A stretch of 64,000 nucleotides of DNA, taken from NCBI RefSeq assembly GCF_900111765.1, contig NZ_FOIB01000001.1:434001-498000 (forward strand), written 5' to 3'. Positions 17,501 to 25,379 of the stretch are shown here, piece by piece (position 1 is the first letter of the stretch; each line of letters opens with the position of its first letter). This DNA comes from Myxococcus fulvus (lineage in GTDB: Bacteria; Myxococcota; Myxococcia; Myxococcales; Myxococcaceae). The notes under the pieces are model-generated. The model made no database searches, had not been told where the DNA came from, and saw only the letters and a program-made list of their open reading frames with translations. A program made the position numbers and the translations under genes.

Positions 17501-17797
17501 ACGACCTTCGCCCTGGTGGCGGGCATGATTCCGGTGGCGATTGGCGCGGGCGAGGGCGGTGACTTCCGAGCGCCGCTGGGCCGCGCGGTGATTGGCGGCA
17601 CGATTACGTCCACGCTGCTGACGCTGCTGGTGATTCCGACGGTGTACGAAATCCTGGTGGACGGGCGGACGTGGATGGGGCGCAAGCTGCGCAAGGTGTT
17701 CCACTTCCGCGCGCCCCAGGGCCCTGGGCCGCACGGCCCGCCGCACGGGGGCGGTGGGGGTGAGCCGCGCCCCGTGCCCCAGTCGCCGCAGAAGTGA
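14594..17797 (+). CDS. RND (HAE1/AcrB-type) efflux pump, inner-membrane transporter
   Basis: A 1067-residue resistance-nodulation-division pump of normal length. It starts at GTG 14594 with FISDFAIKRPIVTITAMVTL, the usual N-terminal first span. The proton-relay Asp pair is present in span 4 (GILIDDAIVVREN, about residues 402-403) and the partner Lys in span 10 (GIVAKNAILLIDFAK, Lys933). Two large periplasmic loops and the duplicated 12-span layout are clear. It exports hydrophobic or amphipathic compounds using the proton gradient together with the adaptor encoded 40 bp upstream. Substrates cannot be predicted. The C-terminus ends in a His/Gly/Pro-rich tail. An outer-membrane partner must come from elsewhere. 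Confidence 0.96.
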   Translation: MFISDFAIKRPIVTITAMVTLVVFGLVALWQLETDEFPDVQAPVIAVTIVYPGASPDTVEREIVEPIEDAIFAISGVDPKETTATATDGLATFTVFFEFEKDIQEASQDIRDAISSKRADLPREMEEPVLTRFDPADAPIVSLTLTSERLDVAALSRVADPLVVGELRSVPGVAQADVVGDVEREMTVQLKPEALQAARVSLAEVVQALQSQNLAAPVGRINSKLEEESIRLKGRLENVDEFRDMVVATRDGQVIRLGQLADVFVGSEEPRTLALYDGAQAVGIDVLKSKGYSTTEVADAVRARVEALQKKLPPDVKLAIVRDAGVRVESAVENVQSALVEGALLTVLVVFIFLNSWRSTVITGLALPVSVLAAFISVWAFGFTLNTMSLLGLTLAIGILIDDAIVVRENIVRHIEMGKDHYTASREGTSEIGLAVSATTFSIVAVFVPVAFMYGVAGQWFKPFALTIACAVLVSLFVSFSLDPMLSAYWADPQVEKGARKGFISRILTRFNDWFDRQADRYKRVIAWALDHRLIMVLVAVGSLVGALVLQGTVGGAGFVPVSDRSEVELLVETPSSSSLEYTRRKVEEVTRIVRAHPEVAYTYSTIGVPLPLSAPGVDQALVYVRLTPKADRDLSQDALGSKLRQELAAVGGAKVSVFTSGFGGAMKQIQLELRGPDQKTLTQLAQQVQREVEQVPGAVDVGLSTRGQKPELVVDLNRGLAGQLGVTVGQVAQVLRPAFAGLDVGDWVDPIGETRDVMVRLAPEARDNPDDLARLPILVGAVPGGTPQLVPLGQVADIQQALGPAQITHLNRERVINIQANVQGRSLTEVMRDIQARVDKVQMPAGYELTTGGESADQEEVFSRVFIALGVAVMLMYLILVMQFGSFLDPLAILISLPLSLIGVVGALLITGDTLNIMSLIGVILLMGIVAKNAILLIDFAKWSHEKGMPLREALIEAGRIRLRPIIMTTFALVAGMIPVAIGAGEGGDFRAPLGRAVIGGTITSTLLTLLVIPTVYEILVDGRTWMGRKLRKVFHFRAPQGPGPHGPPHGGGGGEPRPVPQSPQK

Positions 17798-17881
17798 CAT
17801 CACGGGCGCTCAGAGGGGCCGTGGACCGAGGAGGCGAGGTGGAGTAGGGAAGCCAGCAACTGCCTCTTGGGGATCCTGGCC

Positions 17882-18154
17882 GTGGCAATCAAGCTCGAAG
17901 TGCTCAGGGAGAAGGCTCGCGTCGCCACGCGAGAGGCGCTGAGACAGTGCCCCGCGATTCCAGAGCACTTTCGTGAGAACCTGACGCTCGGGGTTCTGTT
18001 CGATGATGAGGCGCGGGTGTTCGAGCTGTATGTCGCGCGCGAGCGTCCAGGGGATGCGCTGGTCCTGACCCGGGTGACGGCGAACAGCAAGACCGGCGAG
18101 CTGAGCCCCGTGGAAGTGTATCCAGAGAGATGGTCGACCGAGTCCACCGATTAG
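17882..18154 (+). CDS. Small protein of unknown function (90 aa)
   Basis: I do not recognise this family. The product is a soluble alpha/beta protein of 90 residues beginning AIKLEVLREKARVATREAL, with a predicted N-terminal helix, a strand pair around LTLGVLFDDEARVFELYVA and VLTRVTANSKTGEL, and an acidic end. There is no signal peptide or membrane span. The GTG at 17882 is chosen because the helix starts cleanly there; TTG 17867 in frame is possible. It sits 84 bp after the RND pump gene and 93 bp before malQ on the same strand. Codon use fits the neighbours, supporting a real gene. Confidence 0.65.
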   Translation: MAIKLEVLREKARVATREALRQCPAIPEHFRENLTLGVLFDDEARVFELYVARERPGDALVLTRVTANSKTGELSPVEVYPERWSTESTD

Positions 18155-18247
18155 CCGGAGTGTCGTCCTCGGACGGATGTTGAACGTGGGCTCAGATGAA
18201 GGGTTGGCGTGTCCGGCTTGGGCACCTAGGGTCGGTCGTCATCCGCC

Positions 18248-20212
18248 ATGTCCCGAGCCTCGCTGCCTGAAGACCCTCATCGACTCGTCACCCAAGCCCT
18301 GGCCGCGCTCGATGTCCGCAACCTGGTGCTGAGCATCCACGACCCCAGCTTCCCCAGCCTGCCGTCCGAGGACTCGGGACGGGGCTCGCCCTACTCCGAG
18401 GGCGCCGCACTCTTCCTGGAGTCCGCGCGCGCCCTGGGCTTCACCGGCGTCCAACTGGGGCCACAGGGGCAGACGACGGAGGCGAACGCGTCGCCGTATG
18501 ACGGCACCCTGTTCTCACGCAACATCCTCAACATCGCGCTCGCGCCACTGGAGCACGAACCGTGGGGCTCGCTGCTCCCTGCTGGCCGTGTGGCGACGCT
18601 CTCGCAGTCACGGCCCGATGAGGCCCATCCGGGTGAGCGCTATCGATGGGCGTTCCGCGCGCAGCTCGCGGTGCTCGACGAAGCGTGGGCGTCTTTTCGT
18701 CGGCAGCGCGCGGAGCCGAATCCGTCCGCTGCCATCCAGGACCTGTCCCGACGCTTCACCTCCTTCCGGCAACGCCACCGCGCGTGGCTGGTGCGCGACG
18801 CCCTGTTCGAGGCGCTGTGCGAGGAGAAGGGTGTTCCGGACTGGCGGCCCTGGGCGGACTCACTGGACGGGCGTCTGTGGAACCCGGCTCCAGGGGAAGA
18901 GTCCGCCGCGGCGGCTCGAGTGCTCGCGCTGGAGTCGCGATATGGCGACGTGCTGGAGCGCTATGCGTTCCTCCAGTTCCTGGTGCACACGCAGCACGAG
19001 GTGCTCCGGGAGCGGACGGCGACGTGGCGCCTGAAGCTCTATGGCGACCTGCAGATCGGCTTCTCGCCGCGCGACGCGTGGGCGTGGCAGGGACTGTTCT
19101 TGCGCACGTACCTGATGGGCGCGCCGCCCAGTCGCACGAACCCGGACGGCCAGCCGTGGAATTACCCGGTGCTGGACCCGGAGCAGTTCTTCATGGAGGG
19201 CGGCGAGGGCCCGTCCCAGGGCTTCCGCCCGGGCGCGGTGCTGCGCTTCATGGATGCTCGGATGGACAAGATGCTCGCCGAGTACGACGGCCTTCGGCTG
19301 GACCATCCGCATGGGCTCGTGTGCCCTTGGGTATATCGGTCGAACCAGTGGGACCCCGTGGCCGCCGTTCAACAGGGCGCGCGGTTGTTCTCGTCACCCG
19401 ACCTGCCCGAGCACCCCGAGCTGGCGCGCTATGCGCTCGTGTCCCCGGAGCAGGTGGACCGCTCGGTGCCTCGCTATGTGGACGGAGAGGTGAAGTCCCT
19501 GACGCCCGAGCAGGTGGAGCGCTTCAGCGTCCTCTTCGACACGGTGGTCGCCGCGGCACGACGCAATGGCCGCGAGCTGGGAGACCTGCTGGGCGAGGTG
19601 CTGAGCACGATGCCGTATCCGCTGGGCCGCGTGCTCGCGCGGTACGGGATGGGCCGCTTCCGCGTCACGCAGAAGGCGGACCTGCGCAACCCCGCGGATG
19701 TGTATCGCAGTGAGAACGCGGCGGCCGAGGACTGGATGATGGTCGGCAACCACGACACGAAGTCGCTGTGGCGCCTCGTCGGCGACTGGCAGTGGCGTGG
19801 GACGCTGCGAGCACAGGCGGACTATCTGGCGACGCGGCTGTGCCCGGAGGTCGAGCGCCGTGAGGACTTCGCACGCGCGCTGGCGACGGACCCGGGGCGA
19901 CTCGCGCAGGCGAAGCTGGCGGACCTGTTCGCCAGTCGCGCGCGCAACGTCATGGTGTTCTTCACGGACCTGCTCGGGATGCCGGAGACGTACAACGAGC
20001 CGGGCACCATCGACGAGCGCAACTGGTCGCTGCGCGTGCCCTCGGACTGGATGCGCGAGTACCGTGAGCGGCTTCGCGGCGATGCGGCCATGAACCTCCC
20101 CGGTGTCCTGGCGATGGCGTTGCGCGCGGGTGGGGCTCCCGCGAGACAGAAGCACCGCGAGCTGCTCGCCGGACTGGACCGATTGGCGGCGGAGCTTCGT
20201 GGCGGGACCTGA
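18248..20212 (+). CDS. malQ: 4-alpha-glucanotransferase (amylomaltase, GH77)
   Basis: A 654-residue GH77 enzyme that transfers alpha-1,4-glucan segments between maltodextrins. Family landmarks: SIHDPSFPSLPSEDSGRGSPYSEG near the N-terminus, KLYGDLQIGFSPRDAW, the nucleophile in GLRLDHPHGL (Asp352), the likely acid/base Glu450 in LLGEVLSTMP and the third acidic residue Asp503 in GNHDTKSLW. All three catalytic positions are filled, though the segment around Glu450 departs from the common GEDLGTVP form, marking a divergent branch. Length is within the family range. It is cytoplasmic. It has no glycogen gene next to it; another alpha-glucan enzyme, TreZ, lies 24 kb away. The ATG start fits the domain start. 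Confidence 0.9.
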   Translation: MSRASLPEDPHRLVTQALAALDVRNLVLSIHDPSFPSLPSEDSGRGSPYSEGAALFLESARALGFTGVQLGPQGQTTEANASPYDGTLFSRNILNIALAPLEHEPWGSLLPAGRVATLSQSRPDEAHPGERYRWAFRAQLAVLDEAWASFRRQRAEPNPSAAIQDLSRRFTSFRQRHRAWLVRDALFEALCEEKGVPDWRPWADSLDGRLWNPAPGEESAAAARVLALESRYGDVLERYAFLQFLVHTQHEVLRERTATWRLKLYGDLQIGFSPRDAWAWQGLFLRTYLMGAPPSRTNPDGQPWNYPVLDPEQFFMEGGEGPSQGFRPGAVLRFMDARMDKMLAEYDGLRLDHPHGLVCPWVYRSNQWDPVAAVQQGARLFSSPDLPEHPELARYALVSPEQVDRSVPRYVDGEVKSLTPEQVERFSVLFDTVVAAARRNGRELGDLLGEVLSTMPYPLGRVLARYGMGRFRVTQKADLRNPADVYRSENAAAEDWMMVGNHDTKSLWRLVGDWQWRGTLRAQADYLATRLCPEVERREDFARALATDPGRLAQAKLADLFASRARNVMVFFTDLLGMPETYNEPGTIDERNWSLRVPSDWMREYRERLRGDAAMNLPGVLAMALRAGGAPARQKHRELLAGLDRLAAELRGGT

Positions 20213-20279
20213 GGGGCCCCTGCCCGTTGCTCGATGACCGAGGGAGCGCCGTGCACGCGCTCGCCTCGGAACAGGCGCC

Positions 20280-21089
20280 TCAGTGCTTCACGTCCACCAC
20301 GAGTCGCGTGGGCTCGCGCAGCTCCAGGATGCGGAACGGCGCGTTGCTCTTGTTGCCCAGCACCCACGTCACCTCGCCCTCGAAGTCACACGTGCGTTCC
20401 AGCTCGAGCAACACCGGCAACGCGGGCTTCAGCTCACGCGTGGCCACCGTGGGCTCACCCGCATCGGTATGCGCCTTCGCCGGCGTGAAGCTCACCTGGA
20501 GCTGGCCCTTGCCCGCCAGTGTCACCGGGTTCCCCGAGCCGCACTGCACCGCGGGCTCCTTCGTGTACTCCACGCGATAGCCGGGCAGCTGCGTCCCCTC
20601 GAACTCGAACACCACGCGGTCGTAATCCGGATGCGCTCCCGCGCGCACCGAACGCAGCGTGGCCTGCGGCACGTCCCTGCGGTCCAGGCTCACCGCCTCC
20701 GTGGTCCACTCGCGGTTCTTCGGGTTCTCGGGCGTGACTCCACCCGAGCCACCGCCCGACGGCGTCCCTGTCCCCGCGCCACCCGGCGCCGCACCACCTG
20801 ACGGAGCACCCGCGCCCGCCGATGGCGAGCCCGCTCCCGAAGGCGCCTCCGGCTCCGCACCGGGCTCCTCGGGAGGCAGCTCTCCCACCGCCACGGGCGG
20901 CTTCGCGGCGACTTCACCTCCACGAGGAACCGCCCCCTCGGGCGCACCCGAGGGCCGCGCGGGCGTGTCATCGGGCGCTGGCAGCTCGGCCGCCGGATGC
21001 GGCGGGGCCTCTTCCTTCTTCGAGCACCCGGTGCCCAAGAGGCATCCGGCCAGCCACAGCGATGACAGCCAGCGTCCCGCACGCTTCAT
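20280..21089 (-). CDS. Lipoprotein with Gly/Pro/Ser-rich linker and AMIN-like domain
   Basis: A 269-residue predicted lipoprotein. The ATG at 21089 has a GGGGAGGA ribosome site and begins MKRAGRWLSSLWLAGCLLGTGC (Cys22). Residues about 25-135 are a disordered linker rich in Pro, Gly, Ala and Ser. The last 130 residues form a beta domain: VPQATLRSVRAGAHPDYDRV, VVFEFEG, PGYRVEYTKEP and FRILELREPTRLVVDVKH. This fits the AMIN-like fold that often tethers proteins to peptidoglycan or secretion machinery. The ending with the REPTRLVVDV strand is typical. It faces malQ tail to tail. Confidence 0.85.
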   Translation of the reverse strand: MKRAGRWLSSLWLAGCLLGTGCSKKEEAPPHPAAELPAPDDTPARPSGAPEGAVPRGGEVAAKPPVAVGELPPEEPGAEPEAPSGAGSPSAGAGAPSGGAAPGGAGTGTPSGGGSGGVTPENPKNREWTTEAVSLDRRDVPQATLRSVRAGAHPDYDRVVFEFEGTQLPGYRVEYTKEPAVQCGSGNPVTLAGKGQLQVSFTPAKAHTDAGEPTVATRELKPALPVLLELERTCDFEGEVTWVLGNKSNAPFRILELREPTRLVVDVKH

Positions 21090-21197
21090 CGTTCCTCCCC
21101 AGGGGGCCCGCGAAAGAGGGGCCACGGAGGACACCCTCTCTCACGACAGGGGGGCCACGTGCCAGCACCACCGGCCCGTGACGAGAAGCCGACAGTG

Positions 21198-22208
21198 TCA
21201 CTCGGCCGAGGCCGTCGCCCGCGTCAGCGCCCCCAGGTCCGCGTCCCGAAGGAACTTCACCAGCACCCCGTCAATCTTCCGCGTGCCGCCCTCCACCACC
21301 GTCGGCTTCAGGAAGAAAAGATTGTTCCAGTTGAAGTCGTACAGCGCCTGCTCCGCCGCGTCGGACCAGCTCCCATCCATGGGCCCGCGGTAGTACCCGA
21401 GCTTGCGCAGCACCTGCTTCACGTCCCGCGCGATGTCCGCCGTCAGCGTCACGCGGTCCTGGGCGTACACGTCCGCGAGCGTGCCCTGGTAGCGGTGGAG
21501 CTGCACGCCCAGCTCCTGGAGCGCCTTCGTGCTGCCGTGCACCACCGCCTCCGCGAGCACATGCGTGTAGAACGCCGTCTCGCTCGTGGTGTTCCACACC
21601 CGGATGACGCCCGAGCGCTCGCCGTTGTTGTCCCCGCCCACGCGCGCGCCGTACTGGAGCGAGGTGTACAGCCGCTGCGGCAGGCTGCCCTTGGCGCGCT
21701 GGAAGCCTGCGGCCATGGCCGTGCACATGTCCGGCGTGGACATGTTGTTCGCCTGCACCACGAACGTCGCGCCCTGGATGGCACAGGTGTGCGCGCTCGT
21801 CTGCGCGCCCGAGCGCTGCCCCGTCGTCACGCTCCCGTCCGGATGCAGCTTCACCGCGGCGAGCTGACGGATGGGCGCGTACGGGTCCAGCGCCAGCACC
21901 GCGTCGATGGCGGCCTGGGGCGCCTCGCCCGCGTCGATGCGCGCGATGACGCCCTGGGCATCATCCACCGACGGCAGCGCCATGGTGGCCACCGCGATGT
22001 CCGAGCGCCCATACGGCACCAGCCCGCTGACCCCGCTCGGGAACGAGATGACGGCCATCCCGCACGACTGCTCCACCGCGTCACACGCGACGATGGCGCG
22101 CGTGCCGAAGAGGCTCCGGTTGAGGGGACGGCTGCCTTGCGCGGCCGCCTGGGTGGAGGCGAGCAGCAGAAACGCGACGACCCACGAGCCACGCTCGAAC
22201 AACTTCAT
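21198..22208 (-). CDS. Secreted DUF1028 (Ntn-hydrolase-like) protein with peptidoglycan-binding-like tail
   Basis: A 336-residue exported protein. The ATG at 22208, with an AGAGGTG site upstream, gives a signal peptide MKLFERGSWVVAFLLLASTQAAAQ. Residues about 35-235 match DUF1028: GTRAIVACDAVEQSCGMAV, SGLVPYGRSDIAVATMALP, VVQANNMS and GGDNNGERSGVIRVWN. DUF1028 proteins belong to the Ntn-hydrolase group and have uncertain substrates. The last 70 residues (VKQVLRKLGYYRGPMDGSWS, AAEQALYDFNWNN) look like a PG_binding_1 domain, an arrangement seen in some family members. A wall-localised hydrolase is a reasonable inference. It is divergent from the aminotransferase gene. Confidence 0.85.
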   Translation of the reverse strand: MKLFERGSWVVAFLLLASTQAAAQGSRPLNRSLFGTRAIVACDAVEQSCGMAVISFPSGVSGLVPYGRSDIAVATMALPSVDDAQGVIARIDAGEAPQAAIDAVLALDPYAPIRQLAAVKLHPDGSVTTGQRSGAQTSAHTCAIQGATFVVQANNMSTPDMCTAMAAGFQRAKGSLPQRLYTSLQYGARVGGDNNGERSGVIRVWNTTSETAFYTHVLAEAVVHGSTKALQELGVQLHRYQGTLADVYAQDRVTLTADIARDVKQVLRKLGYYRGPMDGSWSDAAEQALYDFNWNNLFFLKPTVVEGGTRKIDGVLVKFLRDADLGALTRATASAE

Positions 22209-22589
22209 AAAGGACACCTCTTCTGGGCAAGGCGCTCCCGTGGCGGACCGCGACGTCCCGCGTGGAGGAGCCCTTCCTGTCAGGGATTGATGTCGGTGCG
22301 CGGACCCGCCCACGCCCCGGAATTGCTGGAGCCCTGAACGGAAGGCCCTTCCGGGACATATCGGGAAGGCTCGCCAACCCTTGCGCCGGGCAAACACCCG
22401 TGGGCCGGGCCGGGGAGGGCCTGATGGGCCGGGTGCCCCGCGGGTTCCGCTTCCGGGACGCGTGAAGCCGTGGCACTCCCACCCCGGGATTGCAGGACGC
22501 ACCCCACAAGTTGCCGGGTGGCGGGTATGGTGCGCGCCCGGCCGCAGCCCGCGTCCCCCTTACGCGCACGAACCGGAGACACATCCCCC
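22209..22589. other. Divergent intergenic region (381 bp)
   Basis: Lies between the DUF1028 gene (minus) and the aminotransferase gene (plus), so it must hold both promoters. It is G/C-rich with several imperfect GGGCC/GGCCC repeats. I see no convincing promoter box, riboswitch or short gene. Confidence 0.6.
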
Positions 22590-23888
22590 ATGGCTCTCGA
22601 CCTCACCTCCCTCCCCCGTCCCTCGAGGGACGACGCCACCGTCGGAACCATGGCGAGGGGCCTCGTCGGCAGCGAGATCCTCCGCATCGCCGCGGAGGTC
22701 CGGGAGCTCGTCGCCAAAGGTCGCAAGGTGTGCAACCTCACCGTGGGTGACTTCAGCCCGCGCGAGTTCCCCATCCCCGAGGGCCTGCGCACGCACATCA
22801 CCACCGCGCTCCAGGCCGGCGAGACGAACTATCCGCCCTCCGACGGCGTGCTGGAGCTACGCCAGGCGGTGCAGCGCTTCTACGAGCGCGCCCTGGGCCT
22901 GAAGTATCCGCTGGAGGGCATCGTCATCGCGGGTGGCGCCCGGCCCATCATCTACGGCACCTTCCGCAGCGTGCTCGATGACGGGGAGACGGTCGTCTAC
23001 CCGGTGCCGTCGTGGAACAACAACCACTACATCCACATGATGAACGCGAAGGGCGTCGTGGTGACGACGGACCCCTCGCACGGCTTCATGCCCACGCTGG
23101 AGCAGCTCACGCCGCACCTGGGCACCGCGCGCCTCTTGTGCCTGTGCAGCCCGCTCAACCCCACGGGCACCATGATTTCCAAGGACGTGCTCGGCGCCAT
23201 CTGCGAGCGCGTCGTCGCGGAGAACCGCGAGCGCGAGAAGACGGGCAAGAAGCCCCTCATCCTGATGTACGACCAGATTTATTGGGTGCTGAGCTTCGGC
23301 TCGGAGAAGCACGTGACGCCGGTGGAGCTGGTGCCGGAGGTCGCCCCCTACACCGTGTTCGTGGACGGCATCTCCAAGGCGTTCGCCGCCACGGGCGTGC
23401 GCGTGGGCTGGGGCGTGGGCCCGCCGAGCATCATCGCGCGCATGCGCGACGTGCTGGGCCACGTGGGTGCGTGGGCGCCCAAGGCCGAGCAGGTCGCCGT
23501 GGCCCGCTACCTGGAGGACGTGCCCGCCACCGAGTCCTTCCTGAAGGAGATGCGCCAGCGCGTGGACGCGCGCCTGGAGGCGCTGCACAAGGGCCTGTCG
23601 CGCATGCGCGAGGCGGGGCTGCCGGTGCGCCACATCGCGCCCCAGGGCGCCATCTACCTGTCCGTCCAGTTCGACCTGGTGGGCAAGGGCGGCCTGAAGA
23701 CCAATGACGACATCCGCAAGCTCCTCCTGGAGAAGGCGGGCCTCGCGGTGGTGCCCTTCCAGGCGTTCGGCCTGAAGGAGGACACCGGCTGGTTCCGCCT
23801 GTCCGTGGGCGCCACGTCCGTGGCGGAAATCGAGGACGTGCTGCCCCGCGTGGAGGCCACCCTGCGCGAGGCGCTCGGCGTGAAGTAG
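22590..23888 (+). CDS. PLP-dependent class I/II aminotransferase
   Basis: A 432-residue fold-type I aminotransferase. Hallmarks: NLTVGDFSPREFPIPEG at the N-terminus, YPPSDGVLELRQAV, the CSPLNPTGTMISKDVL loop (residues contacting PLP), MYDQIYWVLSF, and the Schiff-base lysine in FVDGISKAFAATGVRVGW (Lys263). The Arg that binds the substrate carboxylate is expected near the C-terminus in GWFRLSVGATS. The start ATG 22590 fits the family N-terminus; longer in-frame extensions are unlikely. It probably transaminates an amino acid with 2-oxoglutarate or a similar keto acid; the specificity is not readable. It forms a single-gene unit ending in a strong hairpin. Confidence 0.93.
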   Translation: MALDLTSLPRPSRDDATVGTMARGLVGSEILRIAAEVRELVAKGRKVCNLTVGDFSPREFPIPEGLRTHITTALQAGETNYPPSDGVLELRQAVQRFYERALGLKYPLEGIVIAGGARPIIYGTFRSVLDDGETVVYPVPSWNNNHYIHMMNAKGVVVTTDPSHGFMPTLEQLTPHLGTARLLCLCSPLNPTGTMISKDVLGAICERVVAENREREKTGKKPLILMYDQIYWVLSFGSEKHVTPVELVPEVAPYTVFVDGISKAFAATGVRVGWGVGPPSIIARMRDVLGHVGAWAPKAEQVAVARYLEDVPATESFLKEMRQRVDARLEALHKGLSRMREAGLPVRHIAPQGAIYLSVQFDLVGKGGLKTNDDIRKLLLEKAGLAVVPFQAFGLKEDTGWFRLSVGATSVAEIEDVLPRVEATLREALGVK

Positions 23889-23902
23889 CGCCTGGCTCGA
23901 AG

Positions 23903-23942
23903 CCCGGGCCCACGTCCCCCTGGACGCGCGGGTGGGCCCGGG
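23903..23942 (+). terminator. Hairpin terminator after the aminotransferase gene
   Basis: A perfect 11-bp stem (23903-23913 with 23932-23942) and an 18-nt loop begin 15 bp after the stop codon. All pairs but one are G-C. No T-run follows. Confidence 0.65.
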
Positions 23943-24038
23943 AATACACGGAAAGGACCGGAGTTCAGCCTGGGACGCGCCCGGCTGACGCATCCGTTGT
24001 CGCCGGTCCCCACCCGAGACGCGCGCGCCTTCGTGCCC

Positions 24039-25334
24039 ATGCTCAAGCGATTCGTGGATGTCCGTGACGAGGAGGTCCGCGCAGTCCTCGGGTCGTTCGT
24101 CTATTTCTTCACGCTGATGTGCGGCTACGCCATCCTGCGCCCCATCCGCAACGAGATGGGGACGGCGGGCAGCGTGAAGGGGTTGCCGTGGCTGTTCACG
24201 GCGACGTTCCTGGTGATGCTGCTGGCGGTGCCCGCGTTCTCCGCGCTGGTGGCGCGCTGGCCCCGGCGCGTGGTGCTGCCGCGCATCTACCGCTTCTTCC
24301 TCGTGTCGTTGCTGGTCTTCTTCGTGCTCCTGAAACTGGAGGTGGCGAAGGAGCCGGTGGCGCGCGTCTTCTACATCTGGCTGAGCGTCTACAACCTGTT
24401 CGTGGTCTCCATCTTCTGGAGCTTCATGGCGGACGTCTTCGCCAGTGAGCAGGGCAAGCGGCTGTTCGGGTTCATCGCCGCGGGCGGCACCACGGGCATG
24501 CTGGTGGGGCCGTTCCTGGTGGGGCGGCTGGCGGAGCCGGTGGGGCCGGTGAACCTCATCCTCATCTCGGCGGTGCTGCTGGAGGTGAGCGCGCAGTGCG
24601 TGCGGTGGCTGAGCCGCTGGGCGCGTGACGTGCAGCACCAGCCGCCCTCGGCCGAGGGGCCCGTGGGGGGCGGGGTGCTCGCGGGGCTGAAGCTGCTGGT
24701 GGCGTCGCCGATGCTGTTGGCGCTGGGGCTCCAGGTGCTGCTGTACGCGGCCACGTCCACGTTCCTGTACTTCCAGGAGGTGCAGCTGGTGGCGCAGGTG
24801 GGCAAGGACGCGGCGTCGCGGACGGCCCTCTTCGGGGACATCGACTTCTATGTGCAGTTGTTGACGTTGGCGCTGCAGACGCTCGTCACCGGGCGCATCA
24901 TCTCGCGCCTGGGGCTGGGGGCGGCGCTGGCGGTGGCGCCGGTGGTGACGGGGCTGGGGTTCCTGGGGTTGGCGGCGGTGCCGGTGCTGGGCGTGCTGGT
25001 GGCGTTCAAGGCGCTGCGCGGGGCCAGTCACTACGCGCTGGAGCGGCCGTCGCGCGAAATCCTCTTCACCACGGTGGACCGCGAAGCGCGCTACAAGTCC
25101 AAGAGCTTCATCGACACGGTGGTGTACCGGGGCAGCGACACGGTGAGCGCGTGGTTGCAGGGTGGGCTCACCGCGCTGGGGTTGGGGATGACGGGGCTGT
25201 CGTTGGCGGCGGTGCCGTTGGCGGGGCTGTGGCTGGGGGTGTCGCTGTACCTGTCGCGGGAGCAGCGGCGGCTGTCTCGCGAGGGTGGGGACGAGCTGGC
25301 GCCCGCGGCGCCGGACAATGCCGCCGCCCGTTGA
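24039..25334 (+). CDS. Multi-span membrane transporter, Npt/ATP-ADP-translocase-like MFS protein
   Basis: A 431-residue polytopic membrane protein with about 11-12 hydrophobic spans. It begins MLKRFVDVRDEEVRAVLGSF then YFFTLMCGYAILRPIRNEMG; this entry, and the SYA/GYAILRPIRNEMG-like motif, are characteristic of the ATP/ADP-translocase-like (Npt1/Npt2) family in free-living bacteria. A second landmark is SFMADVFASEQGKRLFGFIAAGGTTG. In obligate intracellular bacteria the family exchanges nucleotides; in free-living ones the substrate is unknown. ATG 24039 is preferred; TTG 23997 and GTG 24033 are in frame. It is followed after 45 bp by the epimerase-like gene on the same strand, perhaps co-transcribed. 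Confidence 0.85.
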   Translation: MLKRFVDVRDEEVRAVLGSFVYFFTLMCGYAILRPIRNEMGTAGSVKGLPWLFTATFLVMLLAVPAFSALVARWPRRVVLPRIYRFFLVSLLVFFVLLKLEVAKEPVARVFYIWLSVYNLFVVSIFWSFMADVFASEQGKRLFGFIAAGGTTGMLVGPFLVGRLAEPVGPVNLILISAVLLEVSAQCVRWLSRWARDVQHQPPSAEGPVGGGVLAGLKLLVASPMLLALGLQVLLYAATSTFLYFQEVQLVAQVGKDAASRTALFGDIDFYVQLLTLALQTLVTGRIISRLGLGAALAVAPVVTGLGFLGLAAVPVLGVLVAFKALRGASHYALERPSREILFTTVDREARYKSKSFIDTVVYRGSDTVSAWLQGGLTALGLGMTGLSLAAVPLAGLWLGVSLYLSREQRRLSREGGDELAPAAPDNAAAR

Positions 25335-25379
25335 GCAATCTTCCTCGCAGTGCTTCCTCGTGGCAGGAGACGACACGCT

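Noticed and set aside
20212..20282. GGGGCCCC palindrome between malQ and the AMIN-like gene as a terminator
   Set aside because: Only 8 bp without a loop or T-run; too weak to call.
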